A DNA stretch of 8,203 nt from JBDKVA01 sp039679375 (GTDB lineage: Bacteria > Bacillota > Clostridia > Acetivibrionales > DTU013), in NCBI GenBank assembly GCA_039679375.1, contig JBDKVA010000053.1, positions 1-8,203 on the forward strand. Reading direction: 5' to 3'. This document shows, one piece after another, positions 1 through 5,844 of this stretch. The stretch's first letter is position 1. The number at the start of each line of letters is the position of its first letter. The notes under the pieces were generated by a model. It had not been told where the DNA came from and did no database searches. It was given only the letters and a program-made list of their open reading frames with translations. Position numbers and translations under genes: made by a program.

Positions 1-118
1 CTGCGGCTTCCTTCAGATTCCGCCTCCCGACGGACACCCTTGCCGTTCAGCTAACACTTCCTACTACCAAGCGTGTAGCGGACTTTCACCGCCGAGTTAT
101 TGCCCATGCCGGGCGCAC
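1..118 (-). mobile_element. Group IIC intron, 5' end (domain I), runs off the left edge
   Basis: On the minus strand the intron starts at 118 with GTGCGCCCGGCATGGGC, a group II 5' end of the GUGYG type. It continues with the motifs GTGAAAGTCC, AAGGGTGTCCGT and GGAATCTGAAGGAAGC. This order is the domain I start of bacterial class C introns, and I recognise it from the Oceanobacillus iheyensis intron family. Only the first 118 nt lie in the window, so the rest of domain I, the reverse transcriptase and domains V-VI would be beyond position 1. It sits directly behind the T-tract of an intrinsic terminator, the usual target of class IIC introns. Whether the intron is complete or active cannot be judged here. 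Confidence 0.9.
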
Positions 119-153
119 AAACAAAAAGGCCACGACTAATCCCGTGACCTTTT
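119..153 (-). terminator. Rho-independent terminator of the acyl-CoA synthetase gene
   Basis: Read on the minus strand, AAAAGGTCACG (153-143) pairs with CGTGGCCTTTT (134-124) around an 8-nt loop, and TTTTTGTTT (127-119) follows. One pair is U-G on the minus-strand RNA but would be a C/A mismatch on the plus strand, which argues that the functional direction is minus. It lies about 30 nt past the synthetase stop codon. The group IIC intron begins at the next base (118), so the hairpin and its T-tract also form the 5' exon of the intron. Confidence 0.85.
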
Positions 154-156
154 AAG

Positions 157-190
157 ACCAATATAGCTCAGATCGGCAGAGCACTCATTC
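157..190 (+). pseudogene. tRNA-like 5' half fragment
   Basis: The plus strand has a 7-nt stretch (157-163), then TA at the position 8-9 equivalent. A D-arm follows, made of GCTC (166-169), loop AGATCGGCA with the conserved GG, and GAGC (179-182). After A183, CTCAT (184-188) looks like the 5' side of an anticodon stem. No complementary anticodon strand, T-arm or CCA end follows, so it cannot be a working tRNA. The resemblance covers about 30 nt and stops at the end of the synthetase coding sequence; bases 185-187 are the TGA of that gene on the other strand. It is either a truncated tRNA left by a rearrangement or a chance match. The original amino acid identity cannot be assigned. Confidence 0.4.
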
Positions 191-1894
191 TATACTCTTA
201 TCAATAGCAAAACGAAGAATTTTTTTAGAGGTATTCTTCGTAAATTCCTCATTTCTGATTTTGACCAATTTCACTGCTTTATAGGAAACCATCCTGCTGT
301 TTACGTTTTTTATCTCACTCTCAAAGTATTCCTTTACATCTTCGATACCCTTTTCTTTTAACGCATCAAAGTCCGGGAAAATCTCAGCCACAATAACCTC
401 TTTACTTTGCTGTGACCTGCTTTCGCCCGCATACACAACACATTCGTTCATACCGAAGATCCTTGAGATTTCAGTCTCGATTTCCTCTGGGTACACATTT
501 TTACCGTTACTGAGGATAATCAGGTTTTTCAGCCTGCCGGTTATGTAAATCCAGCCTTCTTCGTCCAGCTTGCCATAGTCGCCCGTCTTAAAATAACCTT
601 CTTCATCAAATGCAGCTGCTGTGGCTTCCGGGTTTTTATAGTAACCAAGCATGACATTCGGGCCTTTTACGCAGATCTCACCTTCGCCGTTTTCATCAGG
701 GTCTTTGATCTTGACGAGTTCACCGATGATCGGCGTACCTACGCTGCCCTTTTTCTGATACTTGTTCCGGTTGCACGAAATCAGCGGAGAACATTCTGTG
801 ATACCGTAACCGTTCAGGATGGTAATACCGATAGCGTCAAAGGTGTCAATAATATCCTGGTTCAGGTTCGCGCCACCGCTGATGACCATTCCCAGCTTGC
901 CTCCAAAGGATTCCAGTATACTCTTGAAAAGCACCCGGCGCAAATCGATGCCGCATTTGCGTAAACCATTACTGATTTTGATCATCCTGCGTAAAGTGTC
1001 TGCGCGTCCGCTCTTTTCCGCTCCAGACCAGATCTTTTTATACAGTGTTTCCACAAACAGCGGCACCAGTATCAAGTGAGTCGGCTGCTGTTCCTTCAAT
1101 TCATTGGCTATGTGCTTAAGGCCGCTGGAAATATATATCTCAGAACCCTGCGAATAATGCCCGACAAAATTTACAGTAGAGCCGAAAGTGTGGTGCGGAG
1201 GCAGCACGTTCATGGTTTTTGGAGTGATGGCAAAGTTATACATGCCCTGCGTCATATCCGAGACAATGTTCTTCTGCGAAAGCATAACGCCTTTGCCTTT
1301 TCCCGTGGTGCCTGACGTAAAGACTATGGAAGCCAGGCGCTCAGGGTCGATTTTGTAGTCGAAGTAAGAATTATCGCCCTTCTCAAAGCATTCGCGCCCT
1401 TTGACCACAATATCAGAAATTTCAAGCACATTATCCATTTTCGCTTTGCTCATGCAGATACAGGTTTTCAGACTGGGAATTTTTTCTCTGATCGCTTCGA
1501 TTTTAGCTTCAATGACTGTGCTGTAAAAAACGGATTCACATTCTGCCGTATTCAAAATACCCGCGATTTCATCTGCCGGAAGATCCTTATCAACCGGTAC
1601 AACGACCGATCCAATGGACATAAGGGCAAAGTAGGAGCAAATCCACTCGTAGGAGCTTTCACCAATCAAGGCAATATGTTTGTCCCGGCATCCCATTGAA
1701 ATCAGTTCCGTTCCCATGTGGCGGATATGGTCTCTTGCTTCTGTATAGGTAACTTTCACCGTCTCCTTGTCGTGCGGATCCTTTTTATAGGAAATCGCGA
1801 CTCTGTCGGGGTACTTCTTTGCCACATTTTCCGTCATGATCCTGAAATTCTCAAAGATAGTCGTTTCATACAATGGATAGTTTTTACTTCCCAT
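185..1894 (-). CDS. AMP-forming long-chain acyl-CoA synthetase-like ligase
   Basis: The 569-residue cytoplasmic enzyme belongs to the ANL superfamily (acyl/aryl-CoA synthetases, adenylation domains, luciferases). It should activate a carboxylic acid, probably a fatty acid, to an acyl-AMP and then to a CoA thioester. The phosphate-binding loop TSGTTGKGKGVM is at residues 193-204 (A3) and GYGITECSP at 362-370 (A5). TGD is at 437-439 (A7), GRLKNLIILSNGKNVYPEE at 453-471 (hinge and A8), and the C-terminal catalytic lysine is about K558 in TSKKILR (A10). The length is usual for FadD-type ligases and the C-terminal lid is intact. GGGAGGAG ends about 11 nt before the ATG at 1894. No carrier protein or NRPS gene is adjacent, so a general acyl-CoA ligase is more likely than a pathway-specific loading enzyme. 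The chain length of the substrate cannot be read from the sequence. Confidence 0.9.
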   Translation of the reverse strand: MGSKNYPLYETTIFENFRIMTENVAKKYPDRVAISYKKDPHDKETVKVTYTEARDHIRHMGTELISMGCRDKHIALIGESSYEWICSYFALMSIGSVVVPVDKDLPADEIAGILNTAECESVFYSTVIEAKIEAIREKIPSLKTCICMSKAKMDNVLEISDIVVKGRECFEKGDNSYFDYKIDPERLASIVFTSGTTGKGKGVMLSQKNIVSDMTQGMYNFAITPKTMNVLPPHHTFGSTVNFVGHYSQGSEIYISSGLKHIANELKEQQPTHLILVPLFVETLYKKIWSGAEKSGRADTLRRMIKISNGLRKCGIDLRRVLFKSILESFGGKLGMVISGGANLNQDIIDTFDAIGITILNGYGITECSPLISCNRNKYQKKGSVGTPIIGELVKIKDPDENGEGEICVKGPNVMLGYYKNPEATAAAFDEEGYFKTGDYGKLDEEGWIYITGRLKNLIILSNGKNVYPEEIETEISRIFGMNECVVYAGESRSQQSKEVIVAEIFPDFDALKEKGIEDVKEYFESEIKNVNSRMVSYKAVKLVKIRNEEFTKNTSKKILRFAIDKSIE

Positions 1895-1923
1895 ATTGAT
1901 GACTCGCTCCTCCCATAATACGT

Positions 1924-2064
1924 TTACATTTTTGAAGCTTCGGTAATATTTATGCTTTCACAAGCACCTTCCATAACCAATTTCTGCAGGAACTGCATGG
2001 CTGTAGAATTAAAATAGTGTTGATAAAATTTATATTTGCAGCAACGATTATTATCCAATGTGGG
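1924..2064 (-). pseudogene. Possible 3' remnant of a gene upstream of the synthetase
   Basis: On the minus strand a frame is open for 46 sense codons, from just after a TAG (2065-2067) to TAA (1924-1926), 29 nt before the synthetase ATG. Its last residues read MQFLQKLVMEGACES then INITEASKM, a protein-like composition ending at operon-like distance from the next gene. The only ATG near its start, at 1998, would give 24 residues and has no Shine-Dalgarno sequence. I do not recognise the family. It could be the C-terminal tail of a lost operon partner of the synthetase, or simply non-coding sequence. Confidence 0.25.
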
Positions 2065-2076
2065 CTACCGCCCACA
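2059..2076. repeat. Short perfect hairpin
   Basis: TGTGGGC-TACC-GCCCACA forms a 7-bp G+C-rich stem with a 4-nt loop. No T-tract follows on either strand, so it is not a standard intrinsic terminator. It lies 15 nt from the 13-bp inverted repeat at 2092 and may belong to the same element. Confidence 0.6.
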
Positions 2077-2091
2077 ACCCAACGAATGTAC

Positions 2092-2150
2092 TTATTGCCG
2101 CGAATGTGTAACTATTTTCTTGTTTTTTTATTGCAATTTCGCGGCAATAA
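2092..2150. repeat. 13-bp perfect inverted repeat with 33-nt spacer
   Basis: TTATTGCCGCGAA (2092-2104) and its exact reverse complement TTCGCGGCAATAA (2138-2150) flank an A+T-rich spacer. The arms are much more G+C-rich than their surroundings. Possible readings are paired operator half-sites, terminal or subterminal repeats of a decayed transposable element, or a long hairpin. The spacer is too short to encode anything. The symmetry is seen directly; its function is unknown. Confidence 0.75.
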
Positions 2151-2275
2151 TTTACTAAAAGTTGTGCAAGCATGAGATTATTTTAAATCTAAATAGATAG
2201 AATATCAATAACTAGAATATTTGAGGTTCCCCATTTTTAATAGGCTTATGGGCAGCACTCATTGATATCAAAGGA

Positions 2276-2325
2276 TGGCAATTTCACTGCAATCATTGGA
2301 AAATGAGCACAGTGAGTCCATGCCA
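2276..2325. repeat. Bipartite inverted repeat downstream of the membrane-protein gene
   Basis: Two nested pairs are present: TGGCA (2276-2280) with TGCCA (2321-2325), and TCACTG (2284-2289) with CAGTGA (2310-2315). In RNA they could form a stem with an internal loop 3' of the gene that ends at 2365. There is no T-tract, so termination would be atypical. The arms are short and could be chance. Confidence 0.35.
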
Positions 2326-2364
2326 ATACCTTAAAATCGATTTAAATAGGCATTTGATTTTATG

Positions 2365-3300
2365 TTACGCTTTTTCAATGCTTCCGGCAGGTCTTTTTGA
2401 TATACCTGCAAGCTTTTTGAATGTACTATATGCGCCCAGAACGGCAAATATAAGGCCAAGTCCAAAGTCTTTCAGAAATCCCGCAGTGATTTCCGGATCG
2501 GTAAAAGGCAGTTCAAAGGTGATGCTGAGTGCTTCTTTAATGGTTAGGTCATATCCCTGATTTCGTAATTCTTTATAAAACGATAAATCCAATGTGACAA
2601 ATTGAGCAAGAACAAGTGCTAAAATACTTGAAATGCCAATGATCCAAGGCGTCATACGGGTAATTTTGCCTTTCAAAAGGGTATATCCCTTTGCGGCGGC
2701 AGCAGAGATGGCAAACCCCGCAATGGAAGCAATGTAACCCAGCAAGCCTATGACGACCCATAATACAGAGCCCAGCAGAGCGCCGAGAATTGCACCCAGC
2801 ATCCCTGCACCGTAATTGTTCTTCGTGCTTTCATGTTCCTGCATGGCTTGATTAATGCCGCTTGAGACGGATGTATAGCACGCTTCGCACATCGGCAGTA
2901 TGATGCCATTATAACGTGCGAAGTCTTTGATACCTTCATTGCTGCAATTGTAACAGGAAGGTTTGGCCCCGATGCTTCGGAATTCTTCCGCAAGATGGCT
3001 CAGAACCTCCTCAATTTCTTCTGCCGACACCTGTCCGACGACTTTGGTTTTAGTGATCTTCAAAGATCCGTCTTTGTTTTCGTAGCTCCTGATTTCCTTC
3101 GCGGCCTTCATACCTTCCAGGAAAGCATCCAGTTTTTGTCCATCTTCAGGCTGATCACATGCCACAGATGTCAGGATGGTAAGGATATTATCTCCAGTGT
3201 ACAGCCCAATGGTAAACTGATAACCGTTACATTCTCCCCATGCCTGCTTTTTATCAAATTTAAAATCATGCAGCTGTGCAAATCTTTCCAAATGATTCAT
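2365..3300 (-). CDS. Unrecognised membrane protein with CxxC-CxxC zinc-ribbon motif
   Basis: The 311-residue protein belongs to no family I can name. Residues 1-110 form a soluble domain rich in alternating hydrophobic and charged residues. A zinc-ribbon-like motif follows, with C116xxC119 and C138xxC141. The C-terminal half is membrane-embedded: a glycine/alanine-rich hydrophobic stretch at about 165-205, probably a two-helix hairpin, and helices near 217-236 and 274-292. There is no signal peptide, so the zinc-binding part is probably cytoplasmic. The start at 3300 is supported by AGGAG at 3310-3314, 9 nt upstream. It appears to be transcribed alone from a promoter at 3335-3363. The lack of a recognisable catalytic motif suggests a structural, regulatory or trafficking role, but no function can be assigned. 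Confidence 0.85.
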   Translation of the reverse strand: MNHLERFAQLHDFKFDKKQAWGECNGYQFTIGLYTGDNILTILTSVACDQPEDGQKLDAFLEGMKAAKEIRSYENKDGSLKITKTKVVGQVSAEEIEEVLSHLAEEFRSIGAKPSCYNCSNEGIKDFARYNGIILPMCEACYTSVSSGINQAMQEHESTKNNYGAGMLGAILGALLGSVLWVVIGLLGYIASIAGFAISAAAAKGYTLLKGKITRMTPWIIGISSILALVLAQFVTLDLSFYKELRNQGYDLTIKEALSITFELPFTDPEITAGFLKDFGLGLIFAVLGAYSTFKKLAGISKRPAGSIEKA

Positions 3301-3334
3301 CCTTGCACACTCCTATTATCTATATAATGTATAC

Positions 3335-3363
3335 ATAATAACATATAATTTGTATTCAAACAA
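3335..3363 (-). promoter_or_regulatory. Likely sigma-A promoter of the zinc-ribbon membrane protein gene
   Basis: On the minus strand TTGTTT (3363-3358) lies 17 nt before TATTAT (3340-3335), with TGT directly before the -10 as in extended -10 promoters. It is about 35 nt upstream of the start codon, in the 82-nt gap behind the chitinase gene. A 10-bp palindrome ATGTATACAT overlaps the region just downstream and could be an operator. Confidence 0.5.
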
Positions 3364-3382
3364 CAGAATCGCACAGTTTCAC

Positions 3383-4954
3383 TCAATACCGCATGGCGTC
3401 AAAAAGAGATGTCAGCAGCACCCTGTCAGGATCCTGACTCAATTCCCATATTGCGCCTCCACCCAATGCCCTTGACTTTATATACTGCGCTTTTAAACCT
3501 ATGGACCGGGCATTCTCGTAACTTATGAAGGTGGTACCGTTAAACAGCCAGGGAACCATTGATTCCGAATGGAAATACTGCACATAGCCGGGTGCATTCA
3601 GATATCCGGCTGCTATAGCAGCATAACTCAAGGATGACCCTCCTGAGAAGAGCTGATATAATCCGTTGTTTGAATTATTTACCATATTATATTTATACCC
3701 ATAGAATGGAATTCCTACAACCATCTTCTCTGCCGGGATACCCGCCTTTAACCAGGCATTGACACCGGAATCGACACTCCATTTATATTGTGGAGAGACA
3801 TCATTATTATTATAAAGCGGTGAATTGAAATCGGTATATCGGTCCCAGGTTCCATGAATATCGTATGTCATAATGTTTGCATAGTCCAGGTATTTATGAA
3901 GAATCCCCAATTCGATATTATCCACATACCAGCTGCCGGATCCGCCCGCTATTGTAAGCAAGTAGTGCCTGCCATCCGTTAGTCCCCTGATATCAAGCTT
4001 TTCTCGTATCTTTTGCAGTAAAAGGGTAAAATTATACTTGTCTTCAGGTCTTCTCACATTTGAACCCAGACCGCCGTTAACTGGATATTCCCAATCCAGG
4101 TCAATTCCATCAAAGCCATTTGTCACAATAAAATTTACGCAGCTATCCGCAAAGGCTGTCCTGGAAGCGTCTGTAAGAGCGACATCCGAGAATTTGCCGG
4201 ACCATGTCCAGCCTCCGACGGAAATCAATGTTTTAAGGTCTGGGTTAACCCGCTTTAAAGCTTTCAATTTATCAAAGTTTGCGGGGTCTATATCCGGGTA
4301 TCCCATAGCGATTTTCAGATCAGTACCGATATTTGCAAAGGCATAATTTATATGAGTCAGTTTTAGCGCATCAATCTTATCAGGAGTAAACCCTGAGTAT
4401 GCAGACCATGCTGCATAATAACCGACAATCCTGCCTGATGCATCTGGTATGGGAGTAGGCGTAGGTGTAGGTGTGGGTGATGGTGTGGGAGTAGGCGTCG
4501 GCGTCGGTGATGGCGTTGGTGATGGCGTGGGTGTCGGCGTTGGTGTTGATGTTGGTGTAGGTGTTGGCGTCGTAGATTGCAAAGTTGTAACTTTAATCGT
4601 ATTACTGGATCCCGAGATATTTCCAGCAGCATCTTTAGCCCTGACATAATATGAATATGCAGTAGCCGGTGTTAAACCGCTATTTGTAAACGATGTTGCG
4701 GCAGAACTTCCGATTAGTACATTATTTCTGTAAATATTATAAGTTTTAACACCTATATTATCCGTTGAAGTATTCCATTCAAGTGATACTGATTTATCTG
4801 CGATTAAGACAGCTCTCAAACCCGTGGGCGCCGTGGGGGAAATTTTATCTCGTTTTGCCGCATAGGAGGCGGAAGTGAACAAGCTTGCCAAAATCATTGT
4901 TGAAATCAGGAAAAACGTAATAAATGCTTTCCTCCTGAAGAAAGATTTCATCAT
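3383..4954 (-). CDS. Secreted GH18 chitinase with FN3 domain and Pro-Thr linker
   Basis: This secreted endo-type chitinase should hydrolyse beta-1,4 bonds in chitin by substrate-assisted catalysis. I chose the ATG at 4954 (523 residues) because AAAAAGGGG lies 8 nt before it; an in-frame ATG at 4978 adds eight residues but lacks a good ribosome-binding site. In the 523-residue numbering, a signal peptide ends near residue 32 (ASYA-A), a fibronectin type III domain spans about 40-125, a TP/SP-repeat linker 128-169 and the GH18 barrel about 176-517. The catalytic motif DGIDLDWE is at 282-289, with E289 the acid, and SVGGW at 245-249 is the second GH18 signature. MTYD (362-365) and the late barrel tryptophan W503 are present. 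No carbohydrate-binding module, dockerin or S-layer domain is visible, so it is probably released. It has its own promoter downstream of the two-component operon. Confidence 0.93.
   Translation of the reverse strand: MMKSFFRRKAFITFFLISTMILASLFTSASYAAKRDKISPTAPTGLRAVLIADKSVSLEWNTSTDNIGVKTYNIYRNNVLIGSSAATSFTNSGLTPATAYSYYVRAKDAAGNISGSSNTIKVTTLQSTTPTPTPTSTPTPTPTPSPTPSPTPTPTPTPSPTPTPTPTPIPDASGRIVGYYAAWSAYSGFTPDKIDALKLTHINYAFANIGTDLKIAMGYPDIDPANFDKLKALKRVNPDLKTLISVGGWTWSGKFSDVALTDASRTAFADSCVNFIVTNGFDGIDLDWEYPVNGGLGSNVRRPEDKYNFTLLLQKIREKLDIRGLTDGRHYLLTIAGGSGSWYVDNIELGILHKYLDYANIMTYDIHGTWDRYTDFNSPLYNNNDVSPQYKWSVDSGVNAWLKAGIPAEKMVVGIPFYGYKYNMVNNSNNGLYQLFSGGSSLSYAAIAAGYLNAPGYVQYFHSESMVPWLFNGTTFISYENARSIGLKAQYIKSRALGGGAIWELSQDPDRVLLTSLFDAMRY
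4445..4573 (-). repeat. Hexanucleotide-like repeat encoding the Pro-Thr linker
   Basis: About 43 codons alternate threonine or serine with proline (ACNCCN, sometimes TCNCCN), encoding the flexible linker between the FN3 and GH18 domains of the chitinase. Third positions vary, so it is a degenerate tandem repeat. Gains or losses of 6-nt units would change linker length without shifting frame. Such linkers are common in extracellular glycoside hydrolases and may be O-glycosylated. Confidence 0.9.
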
Positions 4955-5048
4955 ATATTTGACCCCTTTTTCCCACATGCATTAAAAATAAGAAAAAATA
5001 TCAATTAATACCGAATATTAGTTGCTAAATGTTAATATCAATGCTATT

Positions 5049-5077
5049 ATGTTAACAGTAATTTTACTTTATGTCAA
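5049..5077 (-). promoter_or_regulatory. Sigma-A promoter of the chitinase gene
   Basis: On the minus strand TTGACA (5077-5072) is separated by 17 nt from TAACAT (5054-5049), with TGT just before the -10 hexamer. Transcription would start near 5042, leaving a leader of about 90 nt before the ATG at 4954. The leader is A+T-rich and repeats the word ATATCAAT; I see no riboswitch-like fold. The promoter shows that the chitinase gene need not depend on read-through from the upstream response-regulator gene. Confidence 0.75.
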
Positions 5078-5146
5078 CCGAGAATCGATTTGAAGAGGCC
5101 GTCAGGTTCGATACCGCAGGCGCACTCGCATAGGTAAAAGCAACCT

Positions 5147-5842
5147 TTAGGGCCGGACAGAGGCGGAGTATTGAATGCGGTAGCCCTTGCCGCGTTCTGA
5201 AACGACGGAAAGCCCGCTATCCTCGCCCAGTTTGCTACGGATACGTGAAATATGTTCCTTTACGGTGTGTGTGTCGCTGGCTATGTTCATGCCCCATACC
5301 TTTTTATACAGCTCAGAGGCGGGAACCGTTCGTTCCGGTTCACGCGCAAGGACAGCCAGCAGCGCGAATTCCTTCGGCTTGAGCAGAATATCCCGGCCGC
5401 AAAGCAGCGCGCGGTTGGAGGTGAAATCCAATTCCAGCCCGCCCAGGCGCAGGGGCGGTTCCTCCTGTCCGATCAGTTTGCCACGGCGCAAAAGCGCCTC
5501 CACTCTCAGAAGCAGCTCGTCCATGTCGTACGGCTTGGCAATGTAATCGTCCCCGCCGGCCCGCAACCCTGCGAACACATCCGCTTTCGTATTCAGCGCG
5601 CTTAAAAACAGGATGCGGATGCCGCTTTTTCCCCGCAGTTCCTCGCAGTAGCTCAGGCCGTTACCGTCAGGAAGCAGGATGTCGAGTATGATCAGATCGG
5701 GTGAAAGCTCCCCGGCGATCGCCCGGCCTTTCGACAGAGTATCGGCCGCAAGAACAACATAGCCAGTGAGCTCCAGGGCCGTGCGGTTGGCGTTTAATAT
5801 GTCGCGGTCGTCCTCAACGATCAGTATAGTCGCTTTTTTCAT
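5147..5842 (-). CDS. OmpR/PhoB-family response regulator
   Basis: The 231-residue DNA-binding regulator is the output partner of the histidine kinase directly upstream. Its receiver domain (about 4-118) has the acidic pair D11-D12, the phosphoacceptor D54 in LIILDILLP, S81, the aromatic switch Y100 and K103 in the KPY motif. A winged-helix DNA-binding domain fills about 130-226 and ends with the typical GKGYR wing. The length is standard for the family. The ATG at 5842 follows the kinase TAA by two nt, and its AAAGGA ribosome-binding site lies in the last kinase codons, which implies translational coupling. No terminator is evident in the 70 nt after its stop. Target genes cannot be inferred, and no transporter or other typical target gene is adjacent. 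Confidence 0.94.
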   Translation of the reverse strand: MKKATILIVEDDRDILNANRTALELTGYVVLAADTLSKGRAIAGELSPDLIILDILLPDGNGLSYCEELRGKSGIRILFLSALNTKADVFAGLRAGGDDYIAKPYDMDELLLRVEALLRRGKLIGQEEPPLRLGGLELDFTSNRALLCGRDILLKPKEFALLAVLAREPERTVPASELYKKVWGMNIASDTHTVKEHISRIRSKLGEDSGLSVVSERGKGYRIQYSASVRP

Positions 5843-5844
5843 TT

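Larger units (their letters stand above)
1895..2364. other. 470-nt intergenic region with several inverted repeats
   Basis: This gap lies between the membrane-protein gene and the acyl-CoA synthetase gene. It holds the synthetase ribosome-binding site (1906-1914), an open 47-codon minus-strand frame ending at 1924, a 7-bp hairpin at 2059-2076, a perfect 13-bp inverted repeat at 2092-2150, an A+T-rich block around 2151-2235, and a bipartite inverted repeat at 2276-2325. I see no convincing intrinsic terminator for the gene ending at 2365 and no clear sigma-A promoter for the synthetase gene. The density of symmetric elements and the gene-tail-like frame suggest an old insertion or deletion. 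Confidence 0.6.

Noticed and set aside
2334..2355. A+T-rich near-palindrome around ATCGAT
   Set aside because: The arms need a one-base gap to pair and consist mostly of A and T, so it is likely chance in an A+T-rich gap.
2995..3327. 110-residue plus-strand frame
   Set aside because: It is antisense to the N-terminal half of the zinc-ribbon protein and has no plausible protein composition or ribosome-binding site.
4449..4649. Plus-strand frame encoding a Gly-Val repeat
   Set aside because: It is the antisense reading of the Pro-Thr linker repeat of the chitinase, with no ribosome-binding site.
5078..5146. Terminator for the response-regulator gene
   Set aside because: Only weak 4-bp pairings such as AGGT/ACCT are present and no T-tract follows, so no terminator can be supported.
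5187..5605. Overlapping plus-strand frames of 117-119 residues
   Set aside because: Both are antisense to the response regulator, with no recognisable domain or start signal.
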